A stretch of DNA of 46,295 nt from Haplosporangium gracile (GCA_015499985.1 JAAAUF010000234.1:1-46295), one strand, 5' to 3'. Counted from the stretch's first letter, positions 1 to 12,699 are shown. Notes: generated from the sequence alone by a model not told the origin. Numbers and translations: made by a program.

Positions 1-300
1 CTGTCTGTGTATCTGTCTGTGTATCTGTCTGTGTGTCTGTGTCTCCACCAAGCTCGCTGCCAATTTTCTTTCTTAACCTCGTCGTCGTCCCCTTCCTCTT
101 CTCTGTTTTTTTTTTTGTTCCTCTTCCTCACATTCGCCCTTCCTTTTTCTTCTTCATCACTCTCGCTCTATCACCCTTCTTTTTTTCTCTTCGAATCAAT
201 CTTCGCCTCTTTTGTTTTTTCTTTTTATCCATTCTCTCATTACCCACCGCATCCCCCAGTCTCCTCTCCGCACAGACACTCTTCTTAAAAGAAAGAAGCA

Positions 301-3300
301 ATGACGAGCTACAAGAGCGCACATGCGTTCGAGAGCATGCACGCAAGTGGCCTCCCAGGGAGACCACCTCAGCCAAAGAACGCCGCTCCCAACTTCTCCA
401 TCGGATCTCCCTCTGGTAGCAACTCTCATAACAACAATAACGATACCACCCACGAAGGAACACCCGCTACCATAGGAAGGAAACGATCCGACTCGACCAC
501 CTCGACAAACTTCTTTGGCCACCAGTCCTTCTCCCACCCTCACTCGATTGGACAGCACTCCTCCCAGGCCGCCTTCTCTACCTCCGTCGTTCGCGAACAA
601 TCTCTTGCCCTTGGAAACCTCGAGCGGCGGCAGTCCTTTGACTCCGAGGCTATCTCCCCAGGAAACAACAACAACACCATTAGCCTTTCTTGGGCCTCCA
701 ACACCAACACTACGGGTACCCCTTCCGGTCACCAGTCCAACAAAAATGTTAACAACAATGATACTGCCTTTGGCCATCGTCTGCCTGCGAACAGCACGAG
801 CAACAGCAACAACAACAGGAAGAGGGATGGTGCCGACCGAAGCCCACCAAGTGGCCTGAGTTTACTGCTCAGGACCAAGGACCAGGAAGATTCCAAAGAC
901 AAGGACCAGTCTTCCTCCAGATCCAATGATACTAGCGCTACTTCTGGAACTGGAACTGGAGCCCTCGGTCGCAAACATGGCTCCTCCCTCTCTCCTCCTC
1001 CAGCTCCCATCGACACCAAGGTAAATCCCATCCCTTTTTCAATGCTCCTTTTTGTTTTTTATTGTGATTGTGTACATTTTGTGTATAGTGTATGTGCGAG
1101 TGGTCTTATTGTTGGTGATGATTCCCTCCGGAGAGGTAAAAGAAAAATAATGTTGCAAGGAATGACATGGTTTGTTTTGGCTTCTGTTTGTTGGTTTTTT
1201 CTTTTTTTTCCTTTTTCCTCCCTTCTCCTTCCCCTCCTTCTTCGTCTCCCTTTTTTATACCCCTCCCTCCCTCTCGTGTTGAGCTCATTTGTTCGTTCGC
1301 TCGCTCGTTCCCTCTCCGAACCAAGTCTGTGCCAACCACGTCCGTTCTTGGTCACCGTCGTCACAAACACAAGGGACTACGGAAAGCTTGCCCCAAACAG
1401 GACAACTTGAGGAGGGAAAGAAAGAAAACACAACTCAATAAAAGGACAAACCCTTGGTCTCTTTTGGTCTGGACACAAGTCAAGAAAGAAAGAAAGAAAG
1501 AACAAAAAAAGCATGACACTAACCTTTTTTTTTTTTTTTTTACTTTCTATACTTTGCTTCTTTTTTTCCGAATGGTTCAAACCCTTATCTGCAATCACGG
1601 CTCCAATTGAACCAATTTTCTATCGATTTGTCGCCCCCTTGTTTCTCGTCTTATTCCTTACTGTGTCCTCTCCTGGGACTTGAACTACACTTTCTCGGTG
1701 TTCTTGACAATTAAACAATAACATCAATAGACCGGATTCAATCGATCCAGACATGCGAGCGGGGAAGCCTCCTTTGGAGGAGAATCGTCCGCTCCGGCCT
1801 CAGAGACAGATCGTCTGTTATCACGTCATCCTGCAGATCAGGCCCAGTTGGCCTCCGCTTCTCAGGGCTACAACACCATCACTCCTCCTGCCAACAGACC
1901 CCTCGACGAACACGAAGAAGAAACACTTGCTTCCGTTTGGAATGACTTTCGCTCAACAAAATGGACTCACAAGGTCGTCGTGCAAAAGTTCGTCTACGAC
2001 CCTATTGGCTACATCCCTGCTGTCATTCTCGGCCTCTTGTTGAACCTTCTGGATGCCATCTCTTATGGTAAGTCTTGAAAAGCATCTTACAAAACAATTG
2101 AGTTCGCGACTACTTTTTTTATTTTATTTTTTGGCTTTCTTTTTCTTTTCCCACCTTATTGCTGGCGACTGCTGAAGTGGCGGAGATGAGAGCTGTCTGG
2201 ATCTAGGCCAGACTGGGGTTGAAAAAAAAAAAAAAAAAAAAAGAAAGTAGAGGAGGTACAATGGCAAACCCAACTATGCGATGCATGGATGGATGGCTCT
2301 TGCCCTCAATCGTTGAAAACTAATGGTTGTCCTTTGTTGCTACCGTTGCTGATGTGTTGATAGGTATGATCATCTTTCCTCTTAACGTGGCTCCATTCCA
2401 GGATCTCGGTCCCGATGGTATCTCGATGTTCTTTGTCAGTTGCATTGTCTCTCAGCTGGTTATTTCTCTTGGCGGAAGTGCCTTCAAGGGAGGCAACGGT
2501 AGTATGATGATCGAGGTGGTGCCATTCTTGCATATTATGTACGTATTTTGTCCTTATTTATATGTTCGATTGTCCTTCTCCTTTTTCTCACAATGCCTTT
2601 CATCGTGTTTTGTCCTATTACTATCTTTTTTCTTTCCAATGGGAAAAAGAAGGATGGGTGTGGTTGACTCCAAACATGTGTCCCTTATTTTTTTACTTTG
2701 CTTGATTTCTCGGAAAAAAGAAAAAAAAGTAAAGTAAAAAAGGTCACCATGGTGACACACATAAACTCATCACCGTGTACTCACACATTCCCCCTGTTTC
2801 TATCTCTTTTCTTTTTTCTCAAACAGGGCAGAAACTGTTGTTGCAAGAGTTGGTGCTGAGAATAGGGATGCAGTGTTGGCGACGACTATTCTGGCGTATG
2901 CCCTGAGTTCTGTGATGACTGGTGCCGTCTTTATGGCTCTCGGATATTTCAAGGTATACTTGCTTCTGTCATTGAATGGACATTCATCGCTCAACTGGAA
3001 GAGAACTTTATTCCTCCGACGGATTTTTATTCTTCACAAACTTCAGCCTTCTCGGGTGGCATCTTTCGCCCTTTTGTACCTGACTAACCCAAATGGATAT
3101 GCTAATCACGACATCATCTTTCTTTCTTTTTCTGGCTTTCTTTCATAATATAGCTGGGCTCTTTGATCGCCTTCTTCCCCCGTCACATCCTTGTCGGATG
3201 CATTGGTGGTGTCGGTTGGTTCTTGATTGTCACTGGATTCGAGATCTCGTCGAGAATGACTAGAGAGTTCACCTACTCCTGGGAGACTTTCAAGTTCCTA

Positions 3301-5756
3301 TTCTTTGACCACCACATCTTTGCCCTCTGGTCCACAGCCTTTGGTGCTGCCCTTATCCTCCGCGTTCTCCAGCAAAAGATCAAGCATCCCTTTTTGGTCC
3401 CTGTCTTCTTTATGCTCGTCCCGGGCATCTTCTACATTGTTGTGTGGGTGTTTGGATTGGACTGGGAGATGCTTCGTGCCCAGGGCTGGGTCTTCCCCTT
3501 GCCAGAGGGTCATGCCCCTGGCTGGCAATTCTACAGCTACTTTGGTAAGTTGTCTTTTAGTTAGGTTTATTTTTGATGGAAAGAGAGAAAGGAAAGACCA
3601 TTGTGACTAAACAACTGATTCTGTCACAATTGAACTGCTTGTCTTAGATTTGAAAAAGACGAACTGGGGCGCCATTCTGGAGACTGTCCCTGCTATGATG
3701 GCCTTGACCTTCTTTGGTATTCTTCATGTCCCCATCAATGTCCCCGCCTTGGGTGTCTCAACCGGTCGTGACAATGTCGACACCAACAGAGAATTGATTG
3801 CTCACGGTTGGTCCAACTTGATCAGTGGTGGAATCGGAACAGTTCAAAGTAAGTGGATCATTCATGGTGCCTAGATAATTATTACCCTAGATCCATACAT
3901 TGGGTGTAAGTGTATGGTATTAGAATAGGTGCCTGTGACACTAGTTTCATAACGACTTGTGCGGCTAACGCTACTATCCATTTGATCTCACCCAACTTAA
4001 CTAGACTACCTTGTCTACACCAACTCACTACTGTTTATCAAATCGGGAGGCGACAGTCGTGTTGCTGGCATCATGTTGGCTGCTGCTTCTGTTGCTGTCT
4101 TCTTAATCGGCCCCTGGATTGTCGGATACATTCCTGTCATGGTCGTTGGATCGCTCATTTTCCACTTGGGTATGGATCTTGTCAAGGAGGCCCTCTGGGA
4201 CACCTGGGGTCTGGTTCACCATCTGGAGTACTTGACCATTGCCTTGATTGTCATCGCCATGGCTGCGTTCGGATTCGTCGAAGGCATCTTTATGGGAATC
4301 CTTTTGGCCTGTGTCTTCTTTGTGGTTTCCAACTCGCGCAAGGAGGGAGTTCGATTCTCCTGCACTGGTGAGAGTGCCAAGAGCACAGTCCGTCGTGTGT
4401 ACAGACAGCAAAAGTTCTTGAGACATGTCGGACGCCAGATCTACATCTTCAAGTTGCAGGGCGACATGTTCTTTGGAACCATCAACAAGGTTGAGAAGGA
4501 GATTCAGGATGTTTTCTCAAGGAGACGCTGGGAGATCAATCCTATCCAGTTTCTTGTTCTGGATTTCTCGTTGGTCCGCAACGTCGACTTTTCGGCTGCC
4601 GAGGGGTTTGGAAGAATCCGCAGAGCTGTTCGCAGAAAGGGCGTCTGCTTGGTCTTGGCTGGATTGGATGAGGAGGGCGAGGTCGGCAAGGCTCTTCACA
4701 TGGTTGGTGTCTGGGGTGCTGGCGCCGGAGCTGGTTTGGGCGAGGGTCACGGACACGGACATACCGCCGCTGGCGAGGATAAGTACCCTACTCAGAACTT
4801 CCCTGGATTGAGTGAGGCATTGGAGTACTGTGAGAACTGTCTTTTGGAGAGTTACTACCGCACCCGGGAATCGACTCTGGAGATGGCTAAGCGCAAGCGA
4901 TTGATGGAGGTTGCCAACCAGGACGAGAGCAACGATATTCTTTCGCCTGACTCGGAGGCTACCCGCTTTTTCTCTGAGCACCTGCAAAACTCTCCCCGCA
5001 AGAGCCATCTCTTGGAAGCTGCCCGCGAGACTCTTCATGGCAAGATATTTGGTCTATTTTGGCACCCATATAATAATGGCTGTGCATTATTTTGCTCGTG
5101 TATTAATCGTAGACATTTTTTTCTTTCGATGTTGATACAATAGCCAATGACCGGCCGTTCCCTCATCCTATCAACTTGCAGCAGCCTGTGCCCTCGCTGT
5201 TGGCCGCATTCCACGACACACGCGAGAACTCTGTCGACTTTTTCTTAAGACTCAGCATGTACTTTGAGCGGAAAACAGTATTGGCAGGAACAATTCTTTG
5301 GCGCCAGGGTGGTGCTCCTACGGACGGTATTTATTTGGTTGAGGACGGCACTTTGCGGTCAGTCCAGGAGTTTCAGGACAGTGGAGCGATCCGGAGGAAT
5401 GTCGAGGTTGTGTTGCCTGGCACGATCTCTGGTGAGTTAGGCTTGTTCACGGGCAACAACCGAATGTCGACTGTTGTCTCTGAGACGGACGGTATTCTGT
5501 GGGGATTGAGCCAAGAGCGTTTTCAGAAGATGGTCAAGGACGATCCTACGCTTGCCGTTGAGTTTATGCGCGTCGCCATGAGTTACTCTGCCGGTACGTC
5601 TCGTCTCTTTGTTGTGTATTTGCTCAAGTATGTCTCGTTGGCTGTAAGTTTCTATGATAAGCAACTAACCAACCCATTCTGTTGTATCTTGTTCCTCTCC
5701 TTCGTTTGATAGAGCGACTCAACACGATGACTGCCTATGCCTTCAGCCTTAGCTAG
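301..5756 (+). CDS. SLC26/SulP-family transporter with STAS and cyclic-nucleotide-binding domains (Vsb1/YGR125W-like)
   Basis: Nine exons: 301-1020, 1731-2067, 2364-2538, 2827-2953, 3154-3544, 3648-3848, 4005-5039, 5144-5593, 5713-5756; about 1159 residues. The first ATG after the C/T-rich leader is at 301. Residues 1-310 are low-complexity (Ser/Asn/Pro-rich, probably cytosolic). Membrane segments run from about 330 to 775, beginning with the SulP-like stretch around [17 protein letters not shown] domain follows at about 790-900 ([15 protein letters not shown]) and a cyclic-nucleotide-binding-like fold at about 1035-1135 ([12 protein letters not shown]). This domain order is that of fungal vacuolar YGR125W/Vsb1-type proteins, so a vacuolar anion or amino-acid transport role is inferred, not shown. 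The exon 7 donor is ambiguous. A GC donor at 5040 (GCAAGA) is preferred because every GT donor I assigned in the window has A at +3, whereas the in-phase alternative GT at 5052 (GTCTAT) does not. The alternative adds four residues. Confidence 0.88.
1021..1730 (+). other. Long first intron (710 nt) of the SLC26-like gene
   Basis: Donor GTAAAT follows codon 240 and acceptor CAATAG precedes 1731; both flanking exons are in phase 0. The intron is far longer than most others in the window (roughly 75-300 nt). It holds an AAGA tetranucleotide run at about 1482-1502, poly-T tracts and pyrimidine-rich stretches. The reading frame stays open into the intron as far as 1410, which could mislead gene callers. 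Confidence 0.8.
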
Positions 5757-6023
5757 TTGTAGTTGAGACAGTCGATGTGATCCCACGAATCTGATGCCCT
5801 TTTACATAGAAAAACCCCCAAATGTAACAAGATTGGTGGCGTTTGTTTTTTTGCCACCAATCCGAACGATCCTCACGTTACTCGCTGCTGATCCCACTGA
5901 TCACTATTTCCCCATTTGTTTTGCACGCTATATCTTACGCAGTCACGAGATAACTTTTTTTTATTTTTACGAGGCTTGAATCTCCTTGCATCCTTAACAA
6001 CTGAACATCACCCATCAACCACC

Positions 6024-7765
6024 ATGGCGGAAGAACTCTCGGCAATGGACAAGGCCAAGGATGCCTTCCTCGAACTGTTGGCGACCCTCGAGGGCGATGA
6101 GCTCCTCTCCTTCGAGACCTTTGTCGGCGCTGCCATCGGTAACGTCTACACCCACATATACACTTGCAAACATACTCAGGATAATTCGCGCCAGGACCAG
6201 GACCAAATATCTGATCATCTAAATGTCTTGTTTTTGTTAAAATAGAGGAGCGCCTTCAGATAATTAACGACGAGGCGGAAGGAAAGCACGGACACTTACA
6301 CGAGCACGAGCATGGACCAGGATGTAACCATGACCATGAGCCTACAAAGGGAGGAGATGTTGCGCGGTCTGGAGGGTCCAAGATCTTCCGGTTGAACAAG
6401 ATTATTCAGGACTTGCGGGAGCGTCTTCCTGTCAATGCTGAAGCCCCCAGCGAGCAGGTTACCATCCCTTCCTCCGACGAGGTAAGGTGCTCCGTTGTTG
6501 CTATTCATCATTGTTGTCGATGGCGTTTTTTTTTTTTACGCTGGTGGATGATTTGATAGTCAGTTACGCTAGGTTCAGTTTGCACCAACTTACCATGTCC
6601 CCCTTCCATTTTTCTTGTCCACATTAGTTCGCGGGATACACAAAGGACAATGTGGTTCACGTAGATGGGTTCCTTTACACCGAAGACGACGTGGACGAAC
6701 TTTGCGACGAGGGCAAGCTCTCTCGAAACTATTGTCAGAAATGCGGATCCAAGAACACAAAGCCCTTGAACTTTATCTCGCATTCTGCATCCGTCTTGCA
6801 GTTGCAGTTCTTATTCCAGGTGTTGTTGAAGGGTGAGAGGAGTCAGGATAAGGTTATCTTGGATGTTGGATCTCGGCTGGGTGCTGTTCTCTATGCTGTA
6901 AGTGTTCTCTCTTTTTTTTTTTTTTTGTTAGCTGTTGTTGTTGTTTGTTGTTTGTTGTTGTTGATGAACTTATTTTTATTCGCATGGAGGAGTAGATATT
7001 ATTTTTTTATTATACTGATAATGTTGGTCTTTTTTTTCTTGTTGTTTGTTTGTTTGTCTGTTTGGGATGATATAGGGACATTTGTTTACGGAAGCAAAGA
7101 AGCTGATTGGAGTCGAGATGAACGAATATTTTTGTAAACTGCAGACAGAAATGGTCCGGAAACACCGTCTCCAGGACAGAATCGAGGTAAACACTACATA
7201 CATACTAAACCGTTATTAACACATCTGTGCGTTGGAATGACGGTTAAAAAAAATATGGTATTTAGAACCACCTCCTAACCTCATAACTATTTCTTCCTTC
7301 AATATCAAGATCGTACACGACAACCTGTTGAACAGGGCAAACCTCCTCGAGAAAGCCGACATCGTGATCATGAATAACGTCTTCCAGTTCTTCTCCCCCT
7401 TCGACGTGCAACAACAGCTCTGGAAGTTCCTCCACACACACCTCAAGTCCCGTAAGGGCGCCCTTCTTATTACCGTCCCTTCCCTCCAAGAACAACTCAA
7501 GGATGCAGGACTGATTGGACCTGTCAAGAAACCTAAATCGAAAAAGAAGAAGGTCCCCGCGAAGCCCCCTAGTGCTGTGAGTGCACCAGTGGCAGTGGTG
7601 GCGAAGGAGGTGTTGGAAGATGGAACAGAGGTCGGTAGCGTGGGTGATTGGACGAGCTGGTTGAAGGAGGTTGAGGTCACGGTGACAGGGGCTGAGTTTG
7701 TTGAGGAGATGATGGAGGATGAGCTGGAGGGACTTAAGCTTATCCACGTTTATCAAGTCATCTAA
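6024..7765 (+). CDS. Class I SAM-dependent methyltransferase, uncharacterised, with His-rich segment
   Basis: Five exons: 6024-6138, 6246-6481, 6628-6897, 7076-7186, 7310-7765; 395 residues. The start sits in an excellent context (ACCACCATGG). Residues 53-70 are His-rich (eight His in 18, alternating with Glu/Gly), a possible metal-binding loop. A CxxC (CQKC) lies near residue 155. The Rossmann core carries motif I (VILDVGSRLG, about 194-203), an acidic post-I residue (GVEM, about 219-222) and a motif IV-like ADIVIMNN at about 260-267. The C-terminal third has a Lys/Pro-rich loop (PKSKKKKVPAKP) followed by a closing strand. The substrate is unknown; the D-x-G-S-R-L-G motif and GVEMNEYF segment recall DOT1-like or METTL-type enzymes, but I cannot assign a subfamily. 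It is convergent with the NIPA gene, whose stop is 292 bp away. Confidence 0.85.
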
Positions 7766-8057
7766 GAATACGTCTTTTGAGATAGCAAAGTACAACCCAT
7801 AGAGCATACTTTTTTTTTCTTCTTTTTCTTGCGTTTCTTCCATCCGCACCTGTTTGATTATATAGCACCTTAACGCAAATACATAATTGTCGCGTACGTA
7901 GAGAAAGAATATGAATGTGTTTAATAGTTTTGTTGCCGCTTGCTAGTAAGAGTGCGGTATTGTGGTGAGATTACTGTACAAATGAGTGTTGAGAGGAAGG
8001 GACAAGGAGAGATGACACACACACAGCCTCTCAGTCGAGAGAGAACATAGGAGATTC

Positions 8058-11000
8058 TTAGTCGCGAAGGGTGAGGGCGTTGGAGTTGAGGGGAGAGCGA
8101 TCTTCGGTACGATCACCAAGCTGCTGCCGGTGGCGTATTGCTGGCTCATCCTCATACCTCTTCTCGTCATACTCCTCCGTCAACTCTTGCTTCTCTCCAA
8201 CCTGTCCCGGTGATGCTGGTGATGCTTGTGCCGTCGGGACAATGACAACCCCTTGCAAGGGAGACTCCATCTCTTGCTGGTGAGGGTGCTGCAGCTGTTG
8301 AGGTGTCGAAGGTGTCGAAGTAGTATTGCCATCCCCACCCACCTTACGCCCACTACCAAACTTTGCGAAAAGCTGTCGCCCAATCGACCGAGATGGCTTC
8401 CTGACAGAGATTCCCGCATGCTCACCATCCTCGCCGTCAATGGGCACAACAGTGGCAGGGGTCTGAGGGCCGGTGGGAGGGGCGCTGGGCATGGTGCTGG
8501 CGCGGACCATTTGCCGGATAGAATCAAACGGTACCGCACGAAGACCCAAGGGTCCAGGCTCGATCACATCCTCCTTCGCCACCTCAATATGATCCTCCTC
8601 ATCCTGCAATGACAATGAAGATTTGGACTTCTGGAGCGCAGCCACGACAGCAGTATCATTCCGCTTGGACGTCTGCAACAGGACCACTCCCGCACAGATG
8701 ACAAAGAATCCCATTACGACTGTCATGATCGACGCTCCACTGGCTGAGAAACCCTGGAAGAGAATCACAGACGCCACGAGGGTTGCACTAGTAAAGATCA
8801 CATAGTACACCGGCGTGACTATGGCAGTGTTGAACAAGTTGAGGGCTTTGTTGAGGTAATTGATCTCAGTGAGGAGTGTGCAGACCACAAAGGCAATTGT
8901 CACATAGATGAACCAATGGTTGAACTGGGGTGTTCCTGTGGTGACATTGCGGACAATAGCTGCGCCGAGTCCCTGAGTTGCCACAACCGAGAGCGATCCG
9001 ATAAGTGAACAGATGGTAATGTAGACCAGCATATGTTTCTTGCCATATTTGGGCGCCACCCTCCATACAATCACCAAACAACCCACAATCACCAGTGACA
9101 TGTACACCAGAAAACCTAGTAATATAAGTAAACCATGACGAACAAGAGATGTATTTTTCCGGGTTAGTGTGTTTTGTGAGAATGGTTGCTGGAAGGCATT
9201 TTTTTTTCTCAGACGACGCTTCTGGGAAGAAAGAGAATATGTTATGTCTGCGCACGCGCACAAATGACGACGAGCGAAAAATGGGGAGGGAAATAAGACA
9301 CACGCTCTCCTTCCCTCCGATAGCAAAAAAGCCCGACAAGAGTCCAGAACTAACATCCATCGATAGCCATAGTCCGTGTTCCATGAATATCCTTACCTGG
9401 CTGAATGACGAAGTGCTTGAACTCGTCAATGTCGGTGACTGCAGCTTGGGCTGTACGCAAAAGAAAGAAAGGGGGGTCAGTCAGGGCGAGGGTCTGTTTG
9501 ACTGCAAATCCCAGAATAGACAATCTTCACCAGCCCTTCACACGTATGGATAGACACACCGCCACACATATTTTTAACATGATCCACAGACACTGCCTCC
9601 ACTCCCCTCCCCTGTTTTCTTTCGTAACTGCCTTACCTGGTGCATGAAGGACAATGATCACCGCGCCTATAATACAGAGCGCACATCCAATCTTGCCGTG
9701 GAGGGGCAGCTTCTCTTTCAAAACTATCGAGGATAATACCGCACTATTTTTGTAAAATATTTGTTGGTTAGGTGTGATTGCAAGCATTCATTTTGTCAAT
9801 GTCACGTTAGTGGTAGTAGTGGCGGGCGGTTGTTATCTTTCTTAGTCTTGTAACATACCAGACGACGACAGAGAGAGCTCCGAGAGGAGTGACCAAGAGC
9901 GCCGGCGCAAACGAGTACGCGATAAAATTTAGGATTTCCCCCAAAATCACTACACGATGAAAAAGTAAAGAGCGAGTATCCTGGTTAAAACAACATGCGT
10001 GATAAGAGTTATCGAACAAACAGGAACAAAGCAAAGTATAGAGTAAAAAAAAAGCGTAAGCAAAAGGTGGACAGGAGAGAGGAGGCAAGAAGCACCCTTA
10101 TCCGTCCAGTGTCTAGACCTTGTTCAAAGAAAATGAGAATGCATGCATACTTACTCATGACCATCCCCGTCCACCAGAGCTTGGACTTTAAGTAGGCATG
10201 GCCTTCACCAGCGACAGCACTACTCTGGAGAAGGCCCTTCTTCTTCAAGACATAGGCTGTCCCGATAAAAATACCTATAAGTAGCGAGTTCCCATCAGGG
10301 AGATAAGGAACAGGATTAGTTGATAGCTAACGATGAATGGTATCACGCGGAAAGAGGCGAAACAAGGATGACATGGAAGGGAGTGGGGGGAGGATTCGAA
10401 TTGACATGAAAACGAGGGTATGTGAGATATTCGTCCAAGGGGAGAGAAGACAGAGAGTCGGTAACATTATGTGAATCCCGTAATAGCAAAAGTCGTTGGC
10501 ATGAATGGGCGAGTCACACACGACGGACTGAAGGCATCAAAAAAAGTGTGCGAAAACGACAAGTGGAAAAAGGGGTCATCATGAAGATTGAGGGAGCGAA
10601 GAAAAAGGGTAGAGAGTCGTTGGCACGAATCGTCGATTCAAATGGAGATTCTCGTCGGCACACACACACACACACACACATACGCATACACACCACCACG
10701 CATACACACACTCTCTCTTTCTCTCTGGTGTACACCACAAGGACAGGCTGTCGTATTCAACAAGACACATAAAACCACTTTCGCAAGCGTTTCTTGTTCC
10801 GATTATAGGGATAAGGATGAGATGACCAAGTGACAAACAAAAAGCGGAACTCGGGGTGTATTGTCCTGGACATGTCGAACTCTGATCCTTTCTGTCTCTT
10901 TTCTTGTCCTAGTGGTATGGATTGTAAGTAGTCGTAGGGTAACATAATTCTGCTTGTTTATTTTTCGCAGATTGCTCTCCTGTCGTCAAGATGGCTCCAA

Positions 11001-11519
11001 TGTTGCTGTCATATTTTGCGCCCAAAATAAAATTTTGAAACTATTATTCCGTTTACCCTGGACGATGAGGCAAATGTGTTTTGTTGAAATGTCGAATGCC
11101 GACCGGCGCTACATAGCGCTATTCCCTCCCTCCCACTCCAGCCTTTCATCGCCATTCCAGGCCGCATGATGTATGTTTGCTCCAACTACGAATGCCATTT
11201 CATTTGAATTCAAGGAATTCTTCATGTCCGTCCAAAGTGTGAGTGTGTCGCACAGCACGGGCCAGAAAGAACATAGAGTGCTGAGAGGGAAAAAAAATCA
11301 GTATGTCCGCCCGCCTGTGTCAAAATGTGAGAGCCTCGGAAAGTAGAGAAGGAAGGCAGAATTGGAAGTACACGATAGTGAAGTGTGTAGAGGGAGAGGG
11401 AAGGGTGTAGAGAAGAAAGAATTACCACTTGAGACGGCGAGGGCCATGCCGATGAACTTGTAGTAGGTGGGGGGAGGATTTGCCTCGCTGCTCCCGGTTG
11501 AAGAAGGAGCATCAGCCAT
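8058..11519 (-). CDS. NIPA-type (DUF803) magnesium transporter
   Basis: Six exons on the minus strand: 11519-11426, 10274-10155, 9949-9859, 9743-9637, 9450-9397, 9115-8058; 507 residues. Family hallmarks are the N-terminal YYKFIGMALAVSSG, KKKGLL, HAYLKSKLWWTGM, FAPALLVTPLGALSVVV and LKEKLPLHGKIGCALCIIGA, then repeated hydrophobic segments to about residue 325. Known NIPA proteins are polytopic (about nine segments) and move Mg2+ across plasma or endosomal membranes. Residues from about 330 to 507 form a hydrophilic Ser/Pro/Gln-rich cytosolic tail absent from short NIPA proteins. All exon phases close. The first intron (10275-11425) is unusually long. A TG repeat (CA on the coding strand) lies about 10-37 bp upstream of the start codon. 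Confidence 0.9.
10275..11425 (-). other. 1.15-kb first intron of the NIPA gene with CA microsatellite
   Basis: The intron is bounded by coding-strand donor GTAATT and acceptor TTATAG. It contains a (CA)11 run at 10659-10680 followed by CA/CT-rich sequence to about 10740. No protein segment in it resembles the NIPA family, and the flanking exons join cleanly (VSSG|IFIGTAY), so a missed family exon is unlikely. It could hold regulatory elements or a small RNA; nothing specific was recognised. Confidence 0.7.
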
Positions 11520-11528
11520 TATGAGGGA

Positions 11529-11556
11529 TGTGTGTGTGTGTGTGTGTGTGTGTGTG
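11529..11556. repeat. (TG)14 microsatellite in the NIPA 5' leader
   Basis: This is an uninterrupted TG dinucleotide run just upstream of the NIPA start codon (CA on the transcribed sense). It is followed by a GA-rich zone to about 11760. It may be length-polymorphic. Confidence 0.95.
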
Positions 11557-12699
11557 ATAGGTAGGCGTGTGCTGGTGAATAGAGTAGAATAGAGTAGAGT
11601 AGAGAGAAGGGGAGAAGGGAGAAGAAGAGTATGAGAAAGAGGATGGAGGAAATGGAAGTAAGATCGAGAAGAATGTATACGAGTGAAAAAGGAATAGATA
11701 AAAGAAAGAAAAAAGAAAGAAAGAAAGTGAAGAAGGCACATTATGGAGAACTGATAAAGAAACAAAAAGAAATCAGGGCCCTATCTTATTGGCACTGGAG
11801 GGAAGACCATACAGAAGGAAAGTGGGCTGATGGCAAAAAAGGAAGGGCAAGAGCTTAGCGTATCCAATGCAATGCAGTGCAGGGCAAGGCAAGCAACGAT
11901 CATCTGTAAGTGAAAAAAGCACTGCCTATCCCATCAGATGCCAACATCCTCTCACTGCCCCACTTTCCATCCGTAATCCGTAGTCGTGTTTGCCATCGCC
12001 TCTCCTTCTCCCCTTCTCCCCTTCTCCCCTTCCCTTCCTCCCCCTTTGCCGCACTCATCCCTTACTTGGAGAACGAAAGATAGAAGATAGAAGAAAGAAG
12101 AAAGTCCAACGGCAATGCAAGGAGACAAGCTAAAAGAACACTGCCAAGGCAAGGGGATGGATGGGCTGGCTTTGGTTCCTGGAGCAACACCAACTACATA
12201 ATAAATAACAACACCTTCATTCCTTCTCTTCCTCCTTCTTGCAACCGCCAACCATTCCTCTCTCCCTCCTTTCTAGCCGCACGCCGACGCCAAGATGATA
12301 CTCAAATATGTCTGTCATGATGCGCTCATTCTCTTCACCTTGCACCACCAACACTTCTATATCCTCATCGGATTGAACACTAACATCAAGAGAGAGGGTC
12401 GGATGGACAATAATAAATGAATGCTGTTTAATGCACCTTCAATCTCAACAGCCAGCTCCTTATCTTGCTTTGAGTTTTCTCAATGACATCACTGTCATCA
12501 TCATCGTCGTCATTATTCTTCCCTCCAAGGTAACCCTGCCCCCTGCCCCTGCCCCTTATCCTAGCGCCTCTCATTGGTTAAAATGTGCTCTTTCCACTCT
12601 GTCTAGCTGCTACAAAAAACCTTATTTTCTCACACACTCTGTCTATTAATGCACCTTACGATACTGTTTTATATCTTTCATGTCTTATGCATGGAGTGT
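11557..12699. other. Intergenic: NIPA upstream region and aspartic protease 3' flank
   Basis: The first 250 bp are GA-rich on the plus strand, which is C/T-rich in the NIPA sense. An imperfect GCAATGCA/GCAGGGCAAGGCAA repeat lies near 11865-11895, and three tandem TTCTCCCC units at 12006-12029. No ORF with coding character was found. Confidence 0.6.

Noticed and set aside
1..60. CTGT/GTAT tandem motif at the left edge as a possible telomere-like or CRISPR repeat
   Set aside because: It is a short imperfect microsatellite in a C/T-rich leader, without spacers and unlike the TTAGGG telomere unit.
1021..1410. Extension of SLC26 exon 1 to a stop at 1410
   Set aside because: The sequence after 1020 turns into T-rich intron-like sequence, has a GTAAAT donor, and the join to 1731 restores the phase and the conserved membrane domain.
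4517..5038. 173-codon minus-strand frame
   Set aside because: It lies entirely antisense to the STAS-coding exon of the SLC26-like gene, which has clear family motifs.
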